Shown: piece by piece, positions 48,160 to 60,000 of the stretch | How the letters are laid out: the number at the start of each line of letters is the position of its first letter | How positions within the stretch are numbered: the stretch's first letter is position 1 | Source of the DNA: Sycon ciliatum | Lineage: Eukaryota; Porifera; Calcarea; Leucosolenida; Sycettidae | Assembly: GCF_964019385.1 (NCBI RefSeq) | Contig: NC_088646.1 | Span: forward strand, 6,171,687-6,235,686 | Direction of reading: 5' to 3' | Length of the DNA stretch: 64,000 bases | The notes under the pieces: generated by a model | Databases searched by the model: none | Seen by the model: only the letters and a program-made list of their open reading frames with translations | Told to the model about the DNA's origin: nothing | Program-made: the position numbers and the translations under genes

Positions 48160-48255
48160 AATCATAATAATAATAATAATAATTATGGCGTTGAAATGGC
48201 ATGGAATCAACGATTGTATTTTATTCTTCGATTCCATGCCATTTCAACGCCCTCG
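48160..48255. repeat. Hairpin next to (AAT)n
   Basis: An (aat)n run is followed by arms ggcgttgaaatggcatggaa (48186) and ttccatgccatttcaacgcc (48233) around an 18-25 bp loop. Confidence 0.8.
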
Positions 48256-49300
48256 AGTTCAGCGCCAACCAGGCCGGTGAGCGCGACCGTTTCAGCGCTG
48301 TGAACCTAAGCGGTAGTTGCAGTGCCCAACGGTGGGAGTCAGAGCAATACTGTTGTTGACGGAAACATAGAGTTGTACCGGATGTGTATCTCGATTGCAA
48401 ACATACAGGGAAATACATTGTTACAGAAACAATGCAGTCTGGCATGTGCGAGAGCTGAGGCTGCAGAGCCGCCTGACAGCATTGCCCGCACAAAGCAGAG
48501 GAAGAGTGACTAAGCCTAACTTGAGACAATTCAACAAATAATTTCTGGAAGACCCTGAGAAAAAAAGTTGAGAGAAAAGGAAATTCTATGGACATTACGA
48601 GAGGGAGTGGGGGTTTCAAAACGAGACGTTATAAAAGTGCACATGTGCCTCGAAAATGGTGAAGGCCTCACGAGAGCACTAGTCTTATACAGGATAGTAG
48701 CAGCAGCGGGGGGGGGGGGGGGGGGGGGGGGGGACAGCAATGTGAGTGACTGTGTTGACATGATCCTGTACTATGCTCGCCAGCAAGCCATAGTGGACAC
48801 CGGCTCATCAGCATTGCGTAATCAATGGTACCATACGTGTTTGCAACGTCAGCTGAAGACTTGTTTAGGGGAAGGATGGCACGAAGTGACTTCTGTACAC
48901 CGTGTGTTGCTATCAGGAGAGTGGTCCCGGCTGCCACTCACTCACTGGTCGATGTTCTCAGATATCATGATCAGTCTATTGACCATCCACTTGAAAGTGT
49001 TTTAAGTGTGATGTAGCTTGGTCACCAGGATATAGCACTACACAACACCAGGCTGTGGCTCAGATGTAACATTGTAACCGGGAAGACTGTGATGCACACA
49101 GCTGTAGCTTAGCTCTGTATCTACCACCAGAACCTGTATAAACACGTAGATCAATCTTTCTCTCCACTGCATTCTGGCTCCAGATGGTGTATCAACAACT
49201 ACCGGATCATTTGGTGTTTCAAGTTGGCCTGCAACATGCTAATCTTTATCACTTGGTAGATCCAATAAACTGTGAACGGTACCATTCGGCTGTTGGATTT
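48256..49300. other. Spacer 3' of HAP2 with one unassigned open frame
   Basis: A plus-strand frame at 48568-49005 (145 codons, including CVDMILYYARQQAIVDTGSS) is open across a 26-bp poly-G tract (about 48709-48733), where the length is likely to be error-prone. No family was recognised and no splice partners were found. HAP2 3' untranslated sequence would occupy the right part. Gene status is doubtful. Confidence 0.3.
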
Positions 49301-50607
49301 TTACAAAAAACTCTCCTCCTCCATGCATAGATCCAGTTCACTATAGTCACCTGCGCTGGTCATGCTAGCCTGACTATGCAGATGGGCATCATATTCAATT
49401 TCTTCATGGGATCCGGTATCTGACTTTGACCCAGTGTTAGCAGGCCTTTCACCACGCACCCTAGCAGGTTGTTCTTCCGGAGTCTCCAGTGCATCTTGAC
49501 TAGTCAGTTCTGGTACAACATGTGCATTGACATCATTGTGTTCAAAGTGGCGGCTGGCAATGACATCATCATTGACATCATTATCTTGGATTGCTTGACT
49601 TTCACTAGACTGCTGATGTGCATGATCCTTGCTAGCAAAATTAACTTCAGCTGTGTCTGAATTGTGCCCGTGGTCATGCGAAACCACCAAGTCCTCATTT
49701 CCACGGGAGCTGTCAATCGCACTGAGCGGCTTGTCAGCCTTCTGGAGGCGATTGAGTAGTTCTGGATGCGGTGGGGTAGCTGGACTGGGTGCATCCTTGA
49801 TATCATTGTCTTGAACTGTCTGATCTGAATATCTATGCTGTTGATGTGCGTGCTCCTCGCTAGCAACAGCAGCTGTGTCTGCACGATGGTCACCGCCCTG
49901 TGAGACCACTATGTTCTCAGGGCTGAAGGAGCCGTCGATAGCATTGGACTGCTCGTCAGCCGTCTGCTGGAGGCTATCGTTAGACTTCGCAAGCAACGGG
50001 GCAGCTGGACTAGGCACCGAGTCCTTTTGAGCAACATTGGCTTGCTGCTCGCTACTCTGGCCGCGTGCAGTTAACACCGTGTCGTCGGGATTGTCACCAG
50101 CATCTAAATGTGCCAAATCAGTGTCCGCCAGTACTCCTGATATAGGTACCACATCCGTGGAGTGCTGCGCCGGTGGACCAGTGGCATCCAACTGCCGCAG
50201 TGGCACTGATTCGCGTGATCTGTCCAGCAACATGGACGAGTGGCTTGCTATTCGCCTGGCAAGTCGCCGAGATTGGTACCTGCGCCAGGCCACGTGTAGC
50301 CATTGGATGAGCTCCCAGGTTTTAATGACGGCATTCTTCACTGCAAGAACTATAGCCAGTAGTAGTCGCAACACAAACAGAATGGGCGCGTAAAAGAAGA
50401 ATAGAATCGAGCTTGCTCCGCTGATCACCTTTTGACGCCTGCAGTCCAGAGCAAAGCAAGAGAATAAAACATCACCACATGCCTGTCACCAGAAATAGCG
50501 TTAGCAACGTGTAACATTACACAAGTGTGTTTCTCCACGATTCAAAGCACCTATCCTGCTTTGAAATCAGAATGTAAAGGTTCTTTCGGAGAGGAGCATG
50601 CATGTGC

Positions 50608-50640
<33 letters not shown>

Positions 50641-51840
50641 TGCATGCGCTCCTGAAAAATAAAAATAAATCAGTGTGAATATTAGAGTTCACAGCAAGCC
50701 GAGCATAGGCTGACGAGTTCATGCAGAATAGTTATAGAAGTCATTAGACACACACACACACACACACACACCAGAATACTTCCATGTACCGCTAGTACAG
50801 TGTACTGGACTGATGCATAAGGCGCCGGTCACACATGCAGGCGGCGACACCGCTTTTGCGGCTGCCTCCAACACGCTGGCAGTGGGCGCTTTTGCGGCTC
50901 TTTTCTGCCGGCGGTCACACATGCAAAGGCTTTGGTACGCACGCAGCTTCACGGGTCTCCACAGGTGTCGTAAAACTTTTCTCTGAAAAAGACTGTAGCC
51001 TCAAAATTCCTTTCCTGCGCTGGTATGGATCGCAGAAACGCCCAGAATCGCCGACTACGTCGTGACCAGCGACTGCGGAGAGCTATGGAGATTGCCTCAA
51101 TATTCATGTTGTTCAATTTCTCTTCATTTGAATCTTGCGGAAGCTCCTTGAGCATCGGTGGACGCCTGAGTCGAGTCCCATGTCGGATGGTTGACCTCGA
51201 AATAGAGGGAGAGGAGCAGTTGCTCTTGGTCAGCAGTCCACTTCATGACGAGAGATGAAAAACTAATTTTTCCAAGATCCAAGAGATCCAACAACGACAA
51301 CGCCGCAAAAGTTGCACTACCGCTTTTGTGTTTCGCCACCAATTTTTTGGTTGTGGCGCTTTTGAGATTGCCGCCGTGGCGCCAGTGGCGCCAGGCGCAG
51401 TATCCATGGTGATCCGGGGATATCCCAACTTTTGTGGTGCAGCTTTGGTGGTGTCGCAAAAGCACCATGCATGTGTGACCGGCGCCTGAGCGGGACCATG
51501 CTTACCGTGTAGGGCCCGGCTCTTCTTCCACAGCTGGACTGCCACTCATATCCAAGTGTAGTAATCGATTCAGACGCACAGCCTCGTCTTCCTCATTCTC
51601 CACTGCTACATTCTTGTTCAGGCGGAACACGCCAAGCTGAGTGATGGCCGACCGGACCAAGCCTAGGCCTAGCACGATACCCACAGCAATGAGCGGGCCG
51701 TATTTGCCACTGAAGAAGGCGATGAAGCGATCGTACAGACGCTCGAAGAAACCCTTCTTCCTCGGAGGCGTGAACGTAGGGCACTTCACCCCACGATCCC
51801 AACACTAAGCAATGCACACACCACACATGCACAGGCACAG

Positions 51841-51911
<71 letters not shown>

Positions 51912-52686
51912 GAGCAATCAAAGGACAGTAACTTGCTCTCTGAGTGGAATGATCCATTCTCTCTGGAGTATGGAACTCTTGGTAATATTTGGGGTTCACT
52001 CTGGCAGTTCATACCGGTGATATGGGTTCATAAGTATGCAGGGTTCTAGCCAAAGGGGGGTAGGGGGCGCAGCGCCCCCCCCCCCCCCCCCTACTCCGTT
52101 TGCGCGCCCCCTGTGAAAAAGTGCCGCCCCCCTACTCATTTTCCGATTTTTGTGTTTTTTCACGCCATTCAACGATAATACAGTCAATACTCACTACTAG
52201 AGGGTTCATAAAGGCACATTTGTGAGGGGTGAAGTCGGGGGTTCACCCTGTATGTTACATTTTGCATGGCCAGACAATTTTGGACAATGGAAAAAATGGG
52301 CCATGGGGTAACTTTTTCCCATGCCCGCCCCCCTACTATATTGACCTGGCTAGAACCCTGTATGATATTGAAATACATTGGTGTATGCAATAGGTGTGAG
52401 GCAAGAGGAAGAGAAAGGAATTGCTTATACAGAATATGGCTAGTAAGTAGACTCGATGACGGGAAACAAGCTGCTAGGCTAGAGAAGGGGTGCATGCATG
52501 AAAGTTGAGCACCAAACATGGCAGGTTTGATTGCCGGTACAGGTCTCACACAAGACTGAGCTGTTGCATACTACATGTACTTACTGTACAACCGCAGACT
52601 CCCAAGCAGAAGCACGTGTCCCGTGTTTTGAAAGACACTTTTTTGGAGTCAATGAGTTCATTAATCTGGTTGTATAGCTCAACTGT

Positions 52687-52731
<45 letters not shown>

Positions 52732-53994
52732 CAGAACACACAAGGAAAGAAGAGCAATGGGAACTCTTGCCACATACCTTCTAGGAAAGTTCATGCAGTG
52801 TACTGCTAAGCAGAAATTGAACAGTGTGCAACCGGAGTCGAGGACTTAGTCAGCTACGTCAGGCCATTGGACTGGCTGAGTGGGATGGGCAGGCCATTGG
52901 ACTGGCTGGGTGGGATGGGCAGAACATGTACACATGAGTGCCGGTTTCTTGTTCTTTACTAAAAACTAACAGTTACCAGTCGGCGTCATCAAACAGTGTA
53001 TGCAAAGAGGAGGGTGTGTGTGGGGGGGGGGGGGGGGGGGGAGAGGACCATCCAGGTTGGGGATGAGTGCCTGTGTAAGTGGCAACTCTGCCCCTCCTCT
53101 TTGATATCAGTGTACAAATGATCTCTGACATGACTGAACTGTGCCAGCACCTTTCATTAAAGTATGACTCGAATATACGTGAGAAACACTATTGCCTGTC
53201 ATACTACAATGCACTCGGACGCATAATGCTCAGACTTACCCCGACACTGGTAGTCATTTCCGCGAGGGTCGTGTGTGAAGATCATGAATAGCCGTGTTCC
53301 AGACTGGCCTGGCTCAAGCGTCAGGCTTTTGGCTGGCACTTCAGCAATACGTAGACCACAGTTTGCAGTAATAATCTGAAGCATAGAATGATACATTTCA
53401 AACTAATGCCAATAGTGCAAACCAATGCCACCGGGCCTCGCGGGTCACTGGCGTTTCGGGTCTGAATCGAGAAAGAGATGAGAGTGTGAAATCTCACTCC
53501 AGGAGCTGACCTAAAAGATGTACTCGGCACAGTCGCCGTACATTTGTTTGCACGTGGCCTGTCTGTGAAAGCGGCCCGGAAGAGTGTGTTGCAAGAGGGA
53601 GGCAAGGACCTGACGGCTGCAGCTGAGCGAGCCCGACTCAACAGTCACAGCAGCAGAAAACTCATCCCATTCTTTGAGCCGATGAGAAAGCATCAGACGA
53701 AAAGAGTCAACATAAGGGGAGTCCTTTTCAAGGGGCAAACCCGTGCGATGACCTCGTTCTCATATTCCTCTGCAGGAACAGTATGTGTCTGTTGAAACAG
53801 CAGCCACTCGGCACACACCCAGGAACTTCACAAGGAAATGGGGGTTGTGACCACTCATCACTTTGATAAGTTTCACATGATTTTCCAATTAGGGGTCGTC
53901 CGTATTTTTCGAAAAATTAAAAAATCCGTCCTCAGGCAGAAAGGGGTAGGGTGGTCAAGAGTGCTGGCGGAATTTAATTTTTTGATTTTTCGTA

Positions 53995-54030
<36 letters not shown>

Positions 54031-57000
54031 CGTCAGTGACTCATACACTCGTTGCACTGACTCGTAGTGCACTGTACAGTCCATTTCAAAACTATAGACG
54101 CGTACCTAGGCAAAAACCGTTATGCCAGCATCTATACCACATAAAATCTGTGATCACTTTGTGCATAATTTTTTCCAAATTGGGCGTCTGTTATCCAATC
54201 CTTTAGAAACTATATGAGAGTAATTGTGGAGCGATCCTGAGCAATATTCCGAAAACTTTTCTCAAAAAGTTCCAGCCAAATTTGAAATATTTCAAAAACC
54301 CTACGCGTCTATAGTTTTGAAATGCACTGTAGTGTAGGATCGCAAACACCAGTATGATATACCGGTACATGACTTTTTTTGTGGTTGTAGGATGCGCATG
54401 GCCTTCGGTAGACCTACTCACTTTACTTAGCTACTAGTACTTGACATACATACGTCATGTACATGTAGGTGCAATCACTGAATCAGTGAACGTGGGGTCA
54501 GGAGTTCTTATTTTCGAGCTGGGCATCGGTAAAAATCAAAAAATTAATGGGAAAAAATGGGGGGTGGGTGGGTGGGTCAGAGACAATTTTGCACGAGGAC
54601 GGATTTTTTAATTTTTCGATAATTACGGACGACCCCTTATGAAAGATTTCTCTTCTCGGCCCGGTAGATTACAGATCTACCTTGCAGTAGTCCCCCCCCC
54701 CCCCCCCCCTCCGCCAAAACTTTGGGGTTACACTGTTGGTAAAACTTGAAAACCCCAGAAACAACAGCAATTGTAGTGGTTCTACAAACGATTCGAATCC
54801 CACTTCTGACACCATGTAGCGGTTCTACAAACGCACCAAAGACATCTTGCAACCAGCTTCGTTTACAACAAATCCCAAGTGAGTGGGAATACAGAGAACG
54901 ACAGGGAGATGAAAAGGAAAAGCCAGGCAGGCAGGTACGGCTAAAGTGTGTGCGGTACAGCTGGCATGCCGGACAGCGCGGCCGGATGAATGCATACATG
55001 TCACATAAAAGGATACAATGACAAACAGTGGGATGTGCATCCACTACAGCAACTACACGCCAATGCTTGAACTTACCGTGTAGTCTGTGGTGATATCACC
55101 AGTGTTGCGAATTACAACAGAAAGGTTTCCATGGCTGGTAAGTGCTTCAAAGTCTGGAATGCTTACTCTCTCGATCACACCGGGACCCCTGCAAGGTAAA
55201 CGGAAAGTAGAAGAACGAAATAGTGATACATATAATAGTTTGTAATTTACACTGGTGCGGTGAATATTTCCACAATCATACATGCCATGTTTTATTCTAA
55301 TGAATAATCAAGGACCGAAACAGCTGTCAGAAGGAATAATATTTCAATACTCCGAAGGAACCCTTTGTTGCTACTGTGGGAAGTGTATGCGATCGTCCAC
55401 AGAGCGCAACGATGGTGGTGGTGGTGGTGGTGGTGGTGGTGGTGGTGGTGGTGGTGGTGGCAGTAAAGTCGACGGAGAAGTACCAATAGTGCGGGGTCCC
55501 ATTTCGGAAAACACTAAAACAGTCCTATTTTAGAAGTTTCGTGGCAAGTAGGAGCTCACAATTTTTTAGAGCTGTTTTCTGACTAAGTTGTGGCTGCTGA
55601 AGACGATAAAAGTATCGGCAAGTCTGTACAGTTGTCCGTTTGTTAGATATGGCGATCTTCCGCTGCATACGGAAATTGTACATGTGTAGTATCCCTGCCT
55701 TGCTTGATTGTAGCGTATCCTCGTACGTTAGCGTATGTAGTCTGTTGCCTATAAACACTGCTTGCCATTTCTGTTTTCATGAGAATTTATAACAACGACA
55801 AAGCCGAGCAGAAGAGCTGTTCCACCTCCAGGTGTGCACCGGAGAGAAAGTTCTATTTATTCCCGTAGCTATGCAGAAGACGTTACTTCAGTAACGTCTG
55901 GCGCTAGCCAGGGTCCACACAGCTTTAATTTGGTGTTTGTTTGTGTGTTTGTTTGTTTGTGTCACGCCTGGCGCTATCCGTATCTGACGGCAAAAAAGCA
56001 TAGGATGTTATAAATTTTTCAATTCTCCTATTTTTTTTTCAGGCATATCCTGGGATTCGAACCCACACTATCGCCCTACATGCATTCCCCCAGACACTTC
56101 GCATTCATACCCATTCTTCCAAGTTGCTTTACGTTATTATCTTGCGTTTGAAAGCCCTATTTGAATATTGCGGGCAGCTGTATGTGGCCAGCTGTGTTTG
56201 ATGGTACGGTACGGGAGACGGTGTCGTATTACCCTCGATCGTACCTGTCCCGTCCCTATCCCCTAACGTACCGTGCCATCAAAGACGGCTGGCCACAATG
56301 CATATTCAAATAGGGCTTTCAAATGCAAGATCACAATGTGAAACAACTTGGAAGAATTAGTATGTATGCGAAGTGTATCGGGGGATGCATGCAGGGCGCG
56401 CGATAGTGCGGGTTAGAATCCCAGGTTATGTCTTAAAAAAAAAGGAATTTTTTAAAGAATTTATAACATCCCTATGCTTTTTTTTTGTCTAGGTCATCAA
56501 GGCAAAAAAGCATAGCGTAGGGCCCTGAGCTTCCAAGCTCTCTCGTTTGCCGCTTCTTCTTTGACTTTGTATGTGTGAACACTACATCGACCAACATTGC
56601 AGACTTATAATATATTCCAGGTGTGTACCTGAGAGAAAGTTGAATTAAAAGCTAACTCGTGTTGATTGCACCGCGCCTCCACTCGGCCACCACTACACAT
56701 GTACTCAAACCCAGTCATTCTAGAGTACAGTGGGTTTCTGCATACAGAGTCCGTCAAGAAGCCTTTGACGTTTGAAGAAAAGCTTGCTCTACTTTGTAGA
56801 GTGTTCTCGACCCAAATCAGGCAGGCAGACACGAATCAGGCAGGCAGACCCGAATCAGGCAGGCAGACCCGAATCAGGCAGGCAGACCCGAATCAGGCAG
56901 GCAGACCCGGATCAGGCAGGCAGACCCGAATCAGGCAGGCAGACCCGAATCAGGCAGGCAGACCCGAATCAGGCAGGCAGACCCGAATCAGGCAGGCAGA

Positions 57001-60000
57001 CCTGAATCAGGCAGGCAGACCCGGATCAGGCAGGCAGACCCGGATCAGGCAGGCAGACCCGGATCAGGCAGGCAGACCCGGATCAGGCAGGCAGACCCGA
57101 ATCAGGCAGGCAGACCCGAATCAGGCAGGCAGACCCGAATCAGGCAGGCAGACCCGAATCAGGCAGGCAAACCCGAAGCGCAACAGGCACGACTGGTCTG
57201 AGCAAGTGTGTGGTGTGCCGGGATTATAAACCTGACGCGCAGAACATGCGCTTGGCAGAGAAATTGACTCAGTGCGCCACATACGAGGCAGAGTTTAGTC
57301 TGCTCGATGCTGCTCGTACACGCAGCCACGCTAGAATATTGAACGAACTCGAAAATCAGGATGGTATAGCGAATGAGATCAAGTATCACCGTACCTGTTT
57401 TTCACTGTACGTAAACAAGAAGTCTGAGACGTCTTGCTAATGATGCAGTGGATTCTGATCTGGCCCGGAATGGCGATGTGAAGGCGCAGGAATTCATGAA
57501 ATTGTTTGAGTGTGGATTGAAATTAGTGTCCTGACTCAGAGTAACTCCGCACTGACAGATATGACTGAAGTATGTAAACGTTACAGTCGATTCCTGGACG
57601 AACTAGGATTGATTGGTCATGTTCAGAGATCCTTCGTGGTGAAGCAACGCCTCATGGAACACTTCGGCGACCGGTTGTAGTTCCATTGGCCTGCATCCCA
57701 CAGAGAACCAGAACTGATTTACAGCTCGGAAGCATCTGCAGGACCGTTTATTGAGCAGTATAGAAAGTCTAAGGCGGCACACACGAGAGATGTTCAGGAC
57801 TCACCTTCACTACTATGCAATATTTGCCATTATGCCAGATTACGCTGGCACTTGCAGTGCACTAATTATTTCTTGTTTCTATATGCTTGAGTTGTATCTG
57901 TCGCGTATCTTTCTTGGCTCGATATGAGTCCGTTTATAGCTGTAGCCACCCTGTCCACGCCGGCAGGGGGTCGCATGGGTTCATGACCTTTACGTTTCCG
58001 GCGTTTGTACATTTCTGTTGTACCAGCGCTGCTGCTAATTTGTCGTAGGTTGCGCATATGGCCCTGCATGTGCCGTACGCGCGGCGCTTTCTTTGCTTTT
58101 GTATTTTGCTGTTGCTCCCTGCTTGGGGGAGTTGTCGTGAGAGAGAAACAAAGTGAAATGGAAGAAAGAAGTCGTTTGGAGTTTGTCGTAGAACTACTAG
58201 AAATAGCATAAGCGTGATTCCGCCACGCAGTTCATATTCGGAACAAGAGACGTTGAAGACATTTCCTTTCAGTCTGAGATCCATGATCGCAAGCTCATCA
58301 AATGAGCCGCAATGTGTGCTTTTAATGCTTTATGAAGCCACCTGCCTCTTAAAAACTGTCACCGGGCAAGTGAAACCGTCCATGCCTCGGCCATCTGACA
58401 TATCAGATTTATCGGAGGAGCGGTCTGTTAAAACTGTTCCGGATATTCTCTTCAACTTTGTGGCTGCTCTGTGTGGTGCTGTACCTGAGACTGAATGTGA
58501 TCTTCTTGGAGATAAATTGCACGCATCTTCACCACGCCTTCACCGTCGTGTTCTTGCCATTTGCCAAGACATTATATTTACTGCCTCAGCTGGAAGGGTT
58601 TGGTCACCCGAGAGCATTGCCGCTAGTAAGGAGGATTCAGAGGATGAAGCTCGCCGTGATTGTTGCAATGATGATGACGACATCAACACTGAAATCCAAG
58701 AGCTGTATTGACCTACTTCATCCTGCCGTCTTGTGGATTGCGAGCAAAATTCTGATGCATGTGTTTACTGTGTCATGAACCGAGTTTTGTTTTGTTTTGC
58801 TACATGTGTAGTATCCCTGCATTGCTTGATTGTAGCTGACTACTGTAGTATCCCTGCCTTGCTTGATTGTAGCGTATCCCGTACGTTAGCGTATGTAGTC
58901 TGTTTCCTATAAAACTGAGCTGCTGCGCATTTCTGTTTTCATTAATTTTTATTACATAATAATCCAGGTGTGTACCTGAGGAAGTCTGATTGAAAGTTAA
59001 TTAGTGTTAAGCACCGTGCCTCCACTCGGCTACCTATTACATTGGTGGCAGCGGTGGTTAAAACTTTGTCAGATTCAAACCCCATCTCTAGTGCAGCCTT
59101 TCACTTAATTTATTTCTGCGTATCCTCCTACTCTCCTCGACCGATAAGCGGAAAGCAAAGTTAATTGGAAGCACCGTGCCTCTACTCGGCTACCTATTAC
59201 ACATGTAAATGCTTCAAAGCCTGCAAACTGATGAATATGTAAATAATTTGGTTGTGTCAACTACCGGTAAGTTCGACTCCCTTCCGCCAGCGAAAATAGC
59301 GAAGGCAAGGGAGTCCAATAGCGAAGGCAAGGGAGTCCAATAGCGAAGGCAAGGGAGTCCAATAGCGAAGGCAAGGGAGTCCAATAGCAAAGGCAAGGGA
59401 GTCCAATAGCGAAGGCAAGGGAGTCCAATAGCGAAGGCAAGGGAGTCCAATAGAAAGGCAAGGGAGTCCAATAGCGAAGGCAAGGGAGTCCAATAGCGAA
59501 GGCAAGGGAGTCCAATAGCGAAGGCAAGGGAGTCCAATAGCGAAGGCAAGGGAGTCCAATAGCGAAGGCAAGGGAGTCCAATAGCGAAGGCAAGGGAGTC
59601 CAATAGCGAAGGCAAGGGAGTCCAATAGCGAAGGCAAGGGAGTCCAATAGCGAAGGCAAGGGAGTCCAATAGCGAAGGCAAGGGAGTCCAATAGCGAAGG
59701 CAAGGGAGTCCAATAGCGAAGGCAAGGGAGTCCAATAGCGAAGGCAAGGGAGTCCAATAGCGAAGGCAAGGGAGTCCAATAGCGAAGGCAAGGGAGTCCA
59801 ATAGCGAAGGCAAGGGAGTCCAATAGCGAAGGCAAGGGAGTCCAATAGCGAAGGCAAGGGAGTCCAATAGCGAAGGCAAGGGAGTCCAATAGCGAAGGCA
59901 AGGGAGTCCAATAGCGAAGGTAAGGGAGTCCGACTGTAGTGTTTCCGCCAGTGTGACTCCCAGTGAGTTCGCAGCTCACGTCGAAACTCCGAGTCCTGGT

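Noticed and set aside
52546..52849. Poly-Gln, poly-Cys or poly-Ala proteins around the CAG repeat
   Set aside because: The repeat is intronic in HAP2. The adjacent minus-strand frame is a real HAP2 exon, but it ends before the repeat.
53544..53795. Plus-strand gene MFARGLSVKAARKS
   Set aside because: Short, antisense to a HAP2 intron, with no recognised domain and no partners.
56040..56110. tRNA gene on the minus strand (gtgtgggttcgaatcccagg)
   Set aside because: The T-arm is good, but the upstream sequence does not fold into the remaining arms and it is part of a long palindrome.
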